Of a stretch of DNA of 7,981 bases, positions 1 to 6,400 are shown in pieces. The position numbers were made by a program, and so were the translations under genes. A model generated the notes under the pieces. That model had not been told where the DNA came from and made no database searches. It worked only from the letters and a program-made list of their open reading frames with translations. Position 1 is the first letter of the stretch. Each line of letters begins with the position of its first letter. The stretch lies in assembly GCA_021784205.1 (NCBI GenBank), contig JAJXTB010000113.1, forward strand, positions 1-7,981, read 5' to 3'. Origin of the DNA: Actinomycetes bacterium. Lineage in GTDB: Bacteria > Actinomycetota > Acidimicrobiia > Acidimicrobiales > RAAP-2.

Positions 1-364
1 GTTGGTAGACCCGTGAGTCGCCCACGTTGACGAGCGTCGGCGAGACGATGCCGGCCGCGTCCTCGGTCAGCGCGATCGCGATGACCGTAGTGCCCATGCC
101 GAAGTGGTCGGGGTTCGCGACGGCGTCGGCGAGTACCGACTGGTTCGCGGCCTCGACCGCGGCGTAGAGACCGTCCACCGTCTCGTTCTCGTGGAACTCA
201 CGGGTGATCACCTCGACGGCCAGCGACGAGGCGACTTCCCCCGCGGCGTGTCCACCCATCCCGTCGGCGACGATGGCCAGCGTCCGGTCCACGGACCAGG
301 CGTCTTCATTCGCGTCTCGCACGAGGCCGGTATCCGTGGCGGCCGCGTAGCGCCACCGCGTCAA
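1..364 (-). CDS. pstP: PP2C-family Ser/Thr phosphatase, N-terminal part (PstP-like)
   Basis: Partial gene: 121 residues are visible before the window's left edge. It encodes a metal-dependent PP2C phosphatase, which in actinobacteria reverses PknA/PknB phosphorylation of cell-division and cell-wall proteins. Visible PP2C motifs are the RDANED metal-binding segment (residues 16-21), VADGMGG (32-38), GMGTT (89-93) and NVGDSRVY (113-120). The C-terminal half of the catalytic domain, and any transmembrane and extracellular region, lie outside the window. The start is TTG at 364-362, overlapping the TGA stop of the upstream FHA gene as TTGA. No alternative start lies closer to the first PP2C motif, and residues 4-20 already align with the usual PP2C N-terminus. 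It is third in the fhaA-fhaB-pstP string and probably translationally coupled. The family assignment is secure; the gene name rests on the neighbourhood. Confidence 0.9.
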   Translation of the reverse strand, partial: MTRWRYAAATDTGLVRDANEDAWSVDRTLAIVADGMGGHAAGEVASSLAVEVITREFHENETVDGLYAAVEAANQSVLADAVANPDHFGMGTTVIAIALTEDAAGIVSPTLVNVGDSRVYQ

Positions 365-816
365 CGAACCACCTCCAAGAGGACGCCTCCGACCTGGATC
401 ACGTCGCCCCGCTTGAGCAGCACTCGTCCGCGAAGGAGTTCCTGGTTCACGTAGGTCCCATTGGTCGAACCCAGGTCCTCGATCGACAGGTCGCCCGCGT
501 CATTAGCGACGCGGGCGTGGCGCGTCGAGAGATACGTGTCCGCGAGCGCCACGTCACAGTCGGTGCCGCGGCCGATCACGACCGCGAGGTCCACGTCGAT
601 GCGCTGTCCCGCCATGTCGTCGGGCTCAAGGAACTCCAGCGCCAGGGGTGTCGAGCGCTTGCGCCGCGACCGACCGTTCTCCTGATCGGCCGGACGGGAC
701 TCGACCATCGCCACCCGCAGGACGCGGGCGAAGAAGAGCAGGGCCACGACCATGACCAGAACCTGCAGCGGCCGGATCACCGCGGCGTAGTTCGACGACG
801 CGGCGAGAAGACTCAA
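361..816 (-). CDS. fhaB: membrane-anchored FHA-domain protein (FhaB/FipA-like)
   Basis: A 151-residue protein with one hydrophobic helix near the N-terminus (about residues 13-32), a basic linker (RSRRKR, 49-54) and a C-terminal FHA domain (about 76-151). The FHA phosphothreonine-binding motifs are intact: GRG (82-84), STRH (97-100) and STNGTYVN (117-124). The length and layout match mycobacterial FhaB (about 155 residues), an adaptor that binds phosphorylated partners of PknA/PknB at division or growth sites. The start is TTG at 816-814, sharing bases with the fhaA TGA stop (815-813); its own TGA (363-361) overlaps the phosphatase start in the same way. Such overlaps suggest coupled translation and fixed stoichiometry. 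The FHA domain should face the cytoplasm, since the short N-terminus before the helix carries little charge and the linker after it is basic. The domain call is very secure, the orthology likely. Confidence 0.9.
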   Translation of the reverse strand: MSLLAASSNYAAVIRPLQVLVMVVALLFFARVLRVAMVESRPADQENGRSRRKRSTPLALEFLEPDDMAGQRIDVDLAVVIGRGTDCDVALADTYLSTRHARVANDAGDLSIEDLGSTNGTYVNQELLRGRVLLKRGDVIQVGGVLLEVVR

Positions 817-1460
817 GCCAACTCAATCCGTAGGTGCAGTGCCCCGACCGTCACGTCGTCACGAGGCGAGAGCGAGACGGCCGTGACGCGATGTCCGTTC
901 ACGTAGGTCCCGTTCGTTGACTGCAAATCCCTGATGGCGATTCCTTCAGCGGTTCGCCAGACCTCCGCGTGGCGACGCGAGACGTTCGAGTCGTTGATGA
1001 CGACGTCCACCTCGGGGCTCCGCCCGATCACCACCGGCCGGTCACCGATCGTGAAGGTGCGCCCGTCATCGGCGATGAGCCGCGGGTGCGCGTCACCGCC
1101 GAGGAAGTCGGTCTTGACCGCGAGGTCACCGGTGCGAAGGTCGTCGTCGACGAATATCTCGACGACGACGGGCCCGACGAAGTTGTAGCCCTCGTTGATC
1201 GCGTGCTGGCGCACTGTCTCTTCGAGTTCGCTGATCAACGCCTTTTGGAAACCGTCGAATCGGTTGGCGTCCGCCGGGCTCAGCCAGACGTGGACCTCGT
1301 TGGGCGAGATCGGTCCCTGGTTCGTCAGCTGGCGCGTCAGGTCGACCTCGCGGATGATCCGCGCGCCAATCTCGATCGGTTGCAGTCCGCTCTTGAAGGG
1401 GCGCGCGAAGGTCCGCTCGAAGAGCCGCTCCAGGCGGTTTTCCACAGACTTGAGCACCAT
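813..1460 (-). CDS. fhaA: compact FhaA: DUF3662 + FHA domain protein
   Basis: A 215-residue protein. Residues 1-115 form the DUF3662 (FhaA N-terminal) domain, with ERTFARPFKSGLQPIEIG (15-32) and IREVD (36-40). A short linker leads to an FHA domain (about 125-215) with GRS (146-148), SRRHAEV (161-167) and STNGTYVNG (181-189), so phosphothreonine binding should be intact. In mycobacteria FhaA (over 500 residues) binds the phosphorylated pseudokinase domain of the lipid II flippase MviN/MurJ. Here the long low-complexity middle region is missing, so the two domains are nearly fused. The start is ATG at 1460-1458, where homology to FhaA begins. A GGGTGG sequence sits only 2 nt upstream, so GTG at 1457 is an alternative one codon later. 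The open frame continues further upstream through the leader and tRNA region, but that extension has no protein character. It is first in the operon, and a large hairpin precedes its ribosome binding site. Confidence 0.92.
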   Translation of the reverse strand: MVLKSVENRLERLFERTFARPFKSGLQPIEIGARIIREVDLTRQLTNQGPISPNEVHVWLSPADANRFDGFQKALISELEETVRQHAINEGYNFVGPVVVEIFVDDDLRTGDLAVKTDFLGGDAHPRLIADDGRTFTIGDRPVVIGRSPEVDVVINDSNVSRRHAEVWRTAEGIAIRDLQSTNGTYVNGHRVTAVSLSPRDDVTVGALHLRIELA

Positions 1461-1476
1461 AACCACCCAATGGTAC

Positions 1477-1520
1477 TGGCCACCGCCCCAAAACCGACGT
1501 CGTAGACGTCGGGGTGGCCA
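1477..1520 (-). promoter_or_regulatory. two-part stem-loop in the fhaA leader
   Basis: TGGCCACC (1477-1484) pairs perfectly with GGTGGCCA (1513-1520), and CCGACGTC (1494-1501) with GACGTCGG (1505-1512). The loop is GTA, and a one-sided 9-nt bulge (1485-1493) separates the two 8-bp stems. On the minus strand the structure ends 16 nt before the fhaA ATG, next to the ribosome binding site, and the inner stem is followed by UUUUGGGG. It could be a leader RNA structure that controls translation or premature termination, or a DNA operator. The inner arms also overlap the expected -35 position of the divergent tRNA gene. The pairing is seen directly; the role is inferred. Confidence 0.5.
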
Positions 1521-1542
1521 ACTTGGACTAATGTAACCAAGT
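1521..1542. promoter_or_regulatory. divergent promoter core for tRNA-Leu and fhaA with a dyad
   Basis: ACTTGG (1521-1526) and CCAAGT (1537-1542) form a perfect inverted repeat. The 10 bases between them carry TAATGT on the plus strand (1529-1534) and TACATT on the minus strand (1535-1530). Both fit the actinobacterial TANNNT -10 pattern, and they nearly coincide. The predicted plus-strand start near 1541 lies just before the tRNA at 1547; the minus-strand start near 1523 gives fhaA a leader of about 60 nt that contains the large hairpin. No good -35 hexamer is visible on either side. The overlap would make the two promoters mutually exclusive. Confidence 0.4.
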
Positions 1543-1546
1543 CCCA

Positions 1547-1633
1547 GGGCGAGTGGCGAAATAGGCAGACGCGCAGGCTTCAGGTGCCTGTATTCGAAAG
1601 GATGTGGGGGTTCAAGTCCCCCCTCGCCCACCA
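1547..1633 (+). tRNA. tRNA-Leu (anticodon CAG)
   Basis: A complete 87-nt class II tRNA including an encoded CCA end. The acceptor stem GGGCGAG (1547-1553) pairs perfectly with CTCGCCC (1623-1629), followed by discriminator A1630 and CCA (1631-1633). The anticodon stem is CAGGC (1574-1578) with GCCTG (1586-1590) around the loop TTCAGGT, giving anticodon CAG at 1581-1583, which reads CUG leucine codons. A long variable arm, typical of leucine tRNAs, is present: ATTC and GGAT around a GAAA loop (1592-1603). The T arm is GGGGG-TTCAAGT-CCCCC (1606-1622). It is transcribed divergently from fhaA. As I recall, a tRNA-Leu(CAG) gene next to fhaA also occurs in Mycobacterium tuberculosis, so this neighbourhood looks ancestral. 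Confidence 0.97.
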
Positions 1634-1637
1634 CCGA

Positions 1638-1653
1638 CCGGACTCCCGTCCGG
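1638..1653 (+). terminator. possible weak tRNA-Leu terminator hairpin
   Basis: CCGGAC (1638-1643) and GTCCGG (1648-1653) form a 6-bp GC-rich stem with a TCCC loop, 4 bases after the tRNA CCA end. The position suits a transcription stop, but no T-run follows. It is therefore at best a non-canonical terminator or a processing signal. Confidence 0.25.
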
Positions 1654-1695
1654 CTCCACGAGGTAGTTCGCCAACCTCGCCCCCCGGGGCCGTCC

Positions 1696-1734
1696 CGACG
1701 CTGGGCAAAAGGGAGACCAGAAACGGTCGCGTCG
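1696..1734 (+). other. bulged inverted repeat, possible structured RNA
   Basis: The contiguous 3' strand GGTCGCGTCG (1725-1734) can pair with two separated segments: GACC (1715-1718) across an AGAAAC loop, and CGACGC (1696-1701). A 13-nt one-sided bulge (1702-1714, containing GGGCAAAAGGGA) lies between the two segments. The purine-rich bulge is locally distinctive. I could not match it to a known RNA family, and pairing of this size can arise by chance in GC-rich DNA. Confidence 0.2.
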
Positions 1735-1948
1735 ACTAAACCCGATTCCGAGCTTGGAAGGCGCGACGGCAAGCGAGGTTCGATCGGCCTCCTCGCCCTC
1801 GAGGCGCTTGCGGTAATAGCGCGTCGTCGAGCCGCGCGACATTCGAGTCTCGGCACCTCCTATCCGGGACGGGTGGGCCGAGGTTCACGCACGATTGGTT
1901 CGGCCCGATGACCTCGCTGCGGTCGCCCCGCACCACCGGACGCCGTTC

Positions 1949-1960
1949 GCGTTCGAACGC
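1949..1960. repeat. 12-bp palindrome flanked by short direct repeats
   Basis: GCGTTCGAACGC is a perfect 12-bp palindrome. ACGCCGTT also occurs twice around and within it (1940-1947 and 1957-1964, 17 bases apart). It lies about 135 bases upstream of the PAS-GAF-PAS start, so it could be a distant regulator site, but its position relative to the candidate promoter (2039-2044) is not diagnostic. Confidence 0.3.
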
Positions 1961-2038
1961 CGTTTTAGTCAATGGACCAAACCGGGTCCGGTGGTAGCGG
2001 TGGACGAATCCCGCCGTACACACTCCACGGTGCAACAT

Positions 2039-2085
2039 TAGGATCCGCTTACGGCAGTGCATGAGCGGCCATCGCGTTAGGGGGT
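2039..2085 (+). promoter_or_regulatory. candidate -10 element and ribosome binding site of the PAS-GAF-PAS gene
   Basis: TAGGAT (2039-2044) fits the TANNNT -10 pattern, with a poor -35 (CGTACA at 2015-2020) 18 bases upstream. AGGGGGT (2079-2085) is a strong ribosome binding site 8 nt before ATG 2094. That site decides between ATG 2094 and the in-frame ATG 2061, which has no such sequence before it. The ribosome site is secure; the promoter is weak. Confidence 0.35.
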
Positions 2086-2093
2086 CACTTCGT

Positions 2094-3446
2094 ATGTCGA
2101 GTGACAGCGATCGAAGGAGTCCGGGAGCCCTCCCCTTCGAGTTGCTCGCCTCGGATGAACTGCTGCGCACGACGACCGAGATGAGTGGCGTGGCCGTGTG
2201 GGAGTACAACGTCCGCGAGAACCTCATGCACCGCTCCGCGAACCACGACGCGCTCTACGGACTGGAATGGCAGACCCTCTGGCACGCCGAGACCTTCCTC
2301 GACGCGACCGTCGACGAGGACCGCCCCCTCGCCAACCGAATCATCGACGAGTCACTCGCACCCGGCGGCCCAGACTGGTACGAGTTCGACTTCCGGGTGC
2401 TCTGGCCAGACCAGAGCGTTCACTGGCTCTGCGTTCGGGGTCGCGTCGTCGCCCGTGACGAGACGGGCTCTGGCCTCACGATCCGTGGCGTCATCTTCGA
2501 TATCGGCGAGCGCAAGGCGATCGAGGAGGCGAACGAAGAACTCGTCAAGTTGTACAAAACACTCAGTGCCTGCAATCAAGCAACGGTTTCCAGCCGCGAC
2601 GAGTCCGAGCTCTTCCATCGCGTGTGTCAAGCGATGGTGGACTCCGGACACGCCGACGCCGCGTGGATCGGCCAGTTCGTCAACGAGCGCGAGCTCGTGC
2701 CCGTGGCCTGGGCGGGGGCGGGAATCGAGGAGTTCCTCGCTGCGCGCGTAGAGATCCTCGAGCGGAACCCGGCAGATTCCTACGACTTGGCGTTGATCTC
2801 GCTGAACGAGGGGCGCATCGTCTGGCGACGCGCCTCCACGACGCTGGCGGACGACGCCATCGGCCAGCTGGTGATCACGCACCACTGGGCGTCCAGCGAG
2901 TCACTCCCCCTCAAACGCGACGGGTCGACCGTGGCCGTCCTCACCGCGTACTCGCGCAGCGAGCTGCACTTCAGCGAGGAGATCGACCGACTCCTCAGTG
3001 AGGTCGCCTCGGATATCTCGTTCGCACTCGAGAACTTCTCCTCGCGCCGACAGGAGTTGCGCTCAAGGGAAGTCGCCACTCGATTCGAGCGCAACCTCAA
3101 TCACGCCCTGGACCAGCTCCACCTCGGCATCTACGTGATCCAAGACAGCCGATTCAGCTTCTTGAATGACCGCTCGGCAAAGCTGCTGGGCTTCTCCTCG
3201 GCGAAGGAGTTGATCGGCCGCGAGTCACGGCTCAGTGTGCCAACGGAGTTCCGCGATCGCCTCGACGCACTGATCGAGCAAACGCGCACCAACGACGAGG
3301 CGAACATCGACTTCACCTTCGAGACCACAGACGACACCGGGCGACGGATCGTCGTGCGCGCGAGGTCGATCGTCACGGACTTTGATGGGCGGCCCGCGCG
3401 CATTGGCGTACTCACCGAGTCCACCTCGACACCGCCGGAACGCTAG
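2094..3446 (+). CDS. PAS-GAF-PAS sensory protein without an output domain
   Basis: A 450-residue soluble protein with no membrane helix. Domains in order: PAS with PAC-like end (about 20-140, ending WLCVRGRVVARDE ... IRGVIFDIGERKAIEEA), a helical linker (138-160), GAF (about 165-315), a charged helix (315-340) and a second PAS (about 335-445). The protein stops there: no histidine kinase, GGDEF, EAL, HTH or phosphatase domain follows. The GAF domain starts like that of the neighbouring c-di-GMP enzyme (LSACNQATVSSRDESELFHR) but lacks the GRGPTG and RSSIAIP motifs seen in that protein. It may act as a sensor or scaffold partner for another protein; the convergent c-di-GMP gene is an obvious candidate but unproven. 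The start at ATG 2094 is chosen for its ribosome binding site; ATG 2061 would add 11 residues. No ligand-binding cysteine or histidine stands out. Confidence 0.88.
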   Translation: MSSDSDRRSPGALPFELLASDELLRTTTEMSGVAVWEYNVRENLMHRSANHDALYGLEWQTLWHAETFLDATVDEDRPLANRIIDESLAPGGPDWYEFDFRVLWPDQSVHWLCVRGRVVARDETGSGLTIRGVIFDIGERKAIEEANEELVKLYKTLSACNQATVSSRDESELFHRVCQAMVDSGHADAAWIGQFVNERELVPVAWAGAGIEEFLAARVEILERNPADSYDLALISLNEGRIVWRRASTTLADDAIGQLVITHHWASSESLPLKRDGSTVAVLTAYSRSELHFSEEIDRLLSEVASDISFALENFSSRRQELRSREVATRFERNLNHALDQLHLGIYVIQDSRFSFLNDRSAKLLGFSSAKELIGRESRLSVPTEFRDRLDALIEQTRTNDEANIDFTFETTDDTGRRIVVRARSIVTDFDGRPARIGVLTESTSTPPER

Positions 3447-3459
3447 GTTCGCCCTAGCG
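3441..3459. terminator. bidirectional hairpin containing both convergent stop codons
   Basis: CGCTAGG (3441-3447) and CCTAGCG (3453-3459) form a perfect 7-bp stem around a TTCGC loop. The left arm contains the TAG stop of the PAS-GAF-PAS gene (3444-3446). The right arm contains the TAG stop of the convergent c-di-GMP gene (3456-3454 on the minus strand). The symmetry would let it form in either transcript. No T-run follows on either side, so it may slow transcription or protect the RNA end rather than act as a classic intrinsic terminator. Confidence 0.5.
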
Positions 3460-6400
3460 GAACCTCGACACGGGAGCCGGGCGGGACCACCAGTAACCCT
3501 GTCCCCACAGGATCGCTTCGGGCCATTCCCGCGCGAGGTCGCTCAACGTTTCGAACTCCTCGGCCCGCTCGACCCCTTCGAAGACCAGGATCGTTCCGGT
3601 CAGCGAACCGAAGTGAACCAGGGACGCGACAAGCGCCTGTTTGTCGGGCCGCGCGTCGATGTTGCTGATGAGCGAGATGTCGATCTTGACGATGTCGGGA
3701 TTCAGCTCCATCACGTGGCGCAGGCTCGAATGCCCGGCGCCAGCATCGTCGACCGCGAGTCTCGCGTTGGGCAGAGTCGCGATGGCGTCGAGCAAATGGG
3801 AGTAGTCGTCGACGGCCGCGTATTCGGTGACCTCGACGATGACCGGACGAGCGGACTCGTTGATGAGGTGCCGCGTGGCCGTCTCACCGAGCACGCTCGG
3901 AAGGAAGTTGAGCGTCACGAACGCGTCGGCCGGCAGGAGCGCCGCCTGGTCGAGCGCGGACTGGGCGCACGCGCGCTCGAGTTCGCCGCGATAGCCCAAC
4001 CGGCCAGACTCGTCGAAGACCTGATCCGGCGTCCGCCCGTCTTGGAACCTGGTCAGTGCCTCGAATCCCAGCGTCGCGCCAGAGCGGAAGTCCACGATCG
4101 GCTGGAACCGCGTGTCAAAGGACTTGTCCGCGATGAGCTCAGCCATCTGTTGTCGGCGGACGTAGGCGTCCGCGTAGCGCTGCGCGAGCTCGGCGAGCGA
4201 CTGCGTCGCGATCAAGCCGATCTCGCGGAACATGATGTCGTCCATGTGGACCAGATCGGCGTCATTGCCAACGCCCATCACGATGAGCGCACGGGGAGCA
4301 GCGTCCCACGAGAGTCCTACGAGCGCGGCGCGCTCGTAGGACTCCTCCCCGAGGGCCGTCAGCAGCGAGGGGGCCAGTACTCGATCGCCGATGTGCTCCT
4401 CAGCCGCAGAAACCAGCAGCAGTGGCCCGGACTCCAATCGTGCGACCAAAGCTGGATCGAGTTCGATGGGCTCGCGACCGAGGTGCAGTACCCCGTGGAA
4501 ATCGATCACCTCGGGCAGCAACGAATGACTCGTTCCCATCACCGCGATGCGCGCCGACTTGATCACCGGCAGTGAGAGTAAGCGCACGCAGAAGTCCCTC
4601 GCCGCCTCCGCGAACTCCGCGGCCGACAGCGGCTCAGCGAACGCGAGAGCCAGCGCCTCGCGCTCGTTGACGACGTCACCCAGGCGCTCCTCGAGCGCAA
4701 ACAACCCGGTCATGTCCTTGCGTACGCCGACGTAACCGACGATGCGGTCCCCTTCTACGAGCGGCGAGATGGTGGTTTGCTCGAAGATCAGCCGTCCGTC
4801 CTTGCGGCGATTGACGACCTGGCCACGCCACGTCTCGCGACGCAGCAGTCGATCCCACATCTGCGTGTACACCTCGGGCGACGTCAAGCCGCTCTGGAAG
4901 ATGCGAGGGTTGTGCCCGATCACCTCGTCGCGCTCGAATCCCGTGTTCTCTAGCAGCGAGTCATTGACAAAGATGATCTGACCGTGGACGTCGGTGATGA
5001 GCACCGAGTCGCTGGTCTGCTCGATGGCCCGCGAGAGGATTGCCTCCTGGGACGAGCTCTCGGCCATGCGCTGTCTCGTGCGGATGCGCTCCAGACTCGA
5101 ACCGACCAGGATCGCGATCTGGGTCAGCGTCTCTTGCGCGACACGGGGGAACGCTTCGCTCTCGCCGGCATAGATGGTGATAACTCCGTCGAGCCCCGAG
5201 GATGCGAAGACCGGAATCGCAATGGAGGATCGGAAACCGTGCAGCAGGGCCGCCTGTTGCCACGGCTGGAACGTCGCCTCGCTGTACAGGTCGTCGATCG
5301 CCACGAGCAACTCTGTCGCGAGTGCGCGCCCCGTCGGACCCCTGCCAACGGCGCTGTCGTCGTAGCGCAGGGAGATCGAGTTGAGGTATTCGCGGTGTTC
5401 GCGGCTCATCGCGACCTTCTCGACGGTGAAGTCATCGCGACGTCGCCCATACCACGCGAAGACGTAGTTGCCGTCGTTGACCAAGACGTCGCAGAGCTGC
5501 TGCACGAGGGTCGACTCCGATTCGGCGGTCGCGAAGAGCTTGCCCGCCGCCAAGAGGGCGGCGAGGGCGTGACCCTGCACCGTCTCGGCGTGGAACTCTC
5601 GCAGGCTCATCACCGCGCCCACCACTTCACCGGCACTCGCGCGCCGCGTCGCCCCGACGATGACCCAGCGGCTGCCCCTTGTGGCGTGCTGCACCCGCAA
5701 GGGCCGCTCGCCCACGACCTCGCCGCGCAAGATGGCCTGTCGCCTGGTGCGGGCCACGGGTCGGTCACGCTCGTCGAAGAGGTTCCAGGCCATCGTGCCC
5801 ACGATCGCGTCGGGACTCACACCGAGCAACGTGTCCACCGACGTCGAGGCACCGACGATGCGCCCGCTCAGCTCAGTGTCGATCCAGGCCATCGACCCCG
5901 TGTCGATGAGGTAGTGAACGTGTTCGAGCAGGGCGACGCTGCCGATCAACGAAGTCGGAGACGTCGGCCCGTCTCGAGGAGCACGTCGGACGTACTCGTC
6001 GTGCGGCTGATTCCACAGCTGTGACGCCGCGGCGCTCCACACCACCACTTGGTCTCGTCCCGCCCGCTTCGCCGCGTAGAGTGCTTCGTCGGCGTGCAGC
6101 AGGGCGAACTCCACCCCGCCCTCGTCGTCGACGCTCGCGACGCCGGCCGATGCGGTCACGCTCAGGGCCACGCTCACGGTGTCGACGGGCTGGCTCCGCA
6201 GGTCGTGCAGGATTCGCTCGGCAATCGCTCGTGCGTCGTCCCCGCTCCGCGAGAGCACGACGAACTCCTCGCCCCCGTAGCGCGAGACCACGTCCTGGTC
6301 GCGCACGGCGCCGCGCAGCCGGTGCGCCACCTCAATCAGCACCTGATCCCCGGTGTCGTGCCCGTAGGTGTCGTTCACCTGTTTGAAGTGATCGAGATCC

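Larger units (their letters stand above)
1612..1842 (-). other. doubtful small reading frame antisense to the tRNA end
   Basis: A 76-codon frame begins with ATG at 1842-1840, and a GGAGG sequence lies about 13 nt upstream. Its first 34 codons (MSRGSTTRYYRKRLEGEEAD onwards) are G/C-biased at the third position like real genes here. After about residue 36 the bias fades and the composition turns to W, P, G and R-rich residues. The frame ends inside the T arm of the tRNA on the opposite strand. I recognise no family. It could be a real small basic protein, a decayed gene fragment with an intact 5' part, or chance. Confidence 0.18.
1634..2093. other. intergenic region, 460 bases, no convincing gene
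   Basis: This stretch separates tRNA-Leu from the PAS-GAF-PAS gene. It holds a short hairpin after the tRNA, a doubtful minus-strand small frame (1612-1842), a bulged inverted repeat (1696-1734), a 12-bp palindrome (1949-1960), a weak dyad GGACC/GGTCC (1974-1978 and 1985-1989) and a candidate -10 element (2039-2044). Base composition looks like the surrounding genome. I see no integrase, no long direct repeat of the tRNA 3' end, and no known riboswitch consensus. Confidence 0.6.

Noticed and set aside
1696..1745. Possible cyclic-di-GMP riboswitch, given the nearby c-di-GMP gene
   Set aside because: Only a short GGGCAAAA resemblance exists. The conserved core and paired elements of the known classes are not found, and the site is not in a leader of the c-di-GMP gene.
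1777..1800. T-loop-like GGTTCGATC near CCTCGCCC, a possible tRNA remnant or attachment-site copy
   Set aside because: The match to the tRNA 3' end is short and interrupted, the T-arm pairing would need a two-base insertion, and no integrase or other mobile gene is present.
1461..1856. Upstream extension of the fhaA frame
   Set aside because: It reads through the leader hairpin and antisense to the tRNA, and has no FhaA-like sequence before the ATG at 1460.
3382..4575. 397-codon plus-strand open frame
   Set aside because: It lies antisense to the EAL and adjoining region of the c-di-GMP gene. The sequence is rich in R, G, D, E and H with no domain pattern, as expected from the complement of a GC-rich gene.
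4984..6024. 346-codon plus-strand open frame
   Set aside because: It is antisense to the PAS/GAF coding region, with no recognisable domains and no clear ribosome binding site. The minus-strand frame explains the codon bias.
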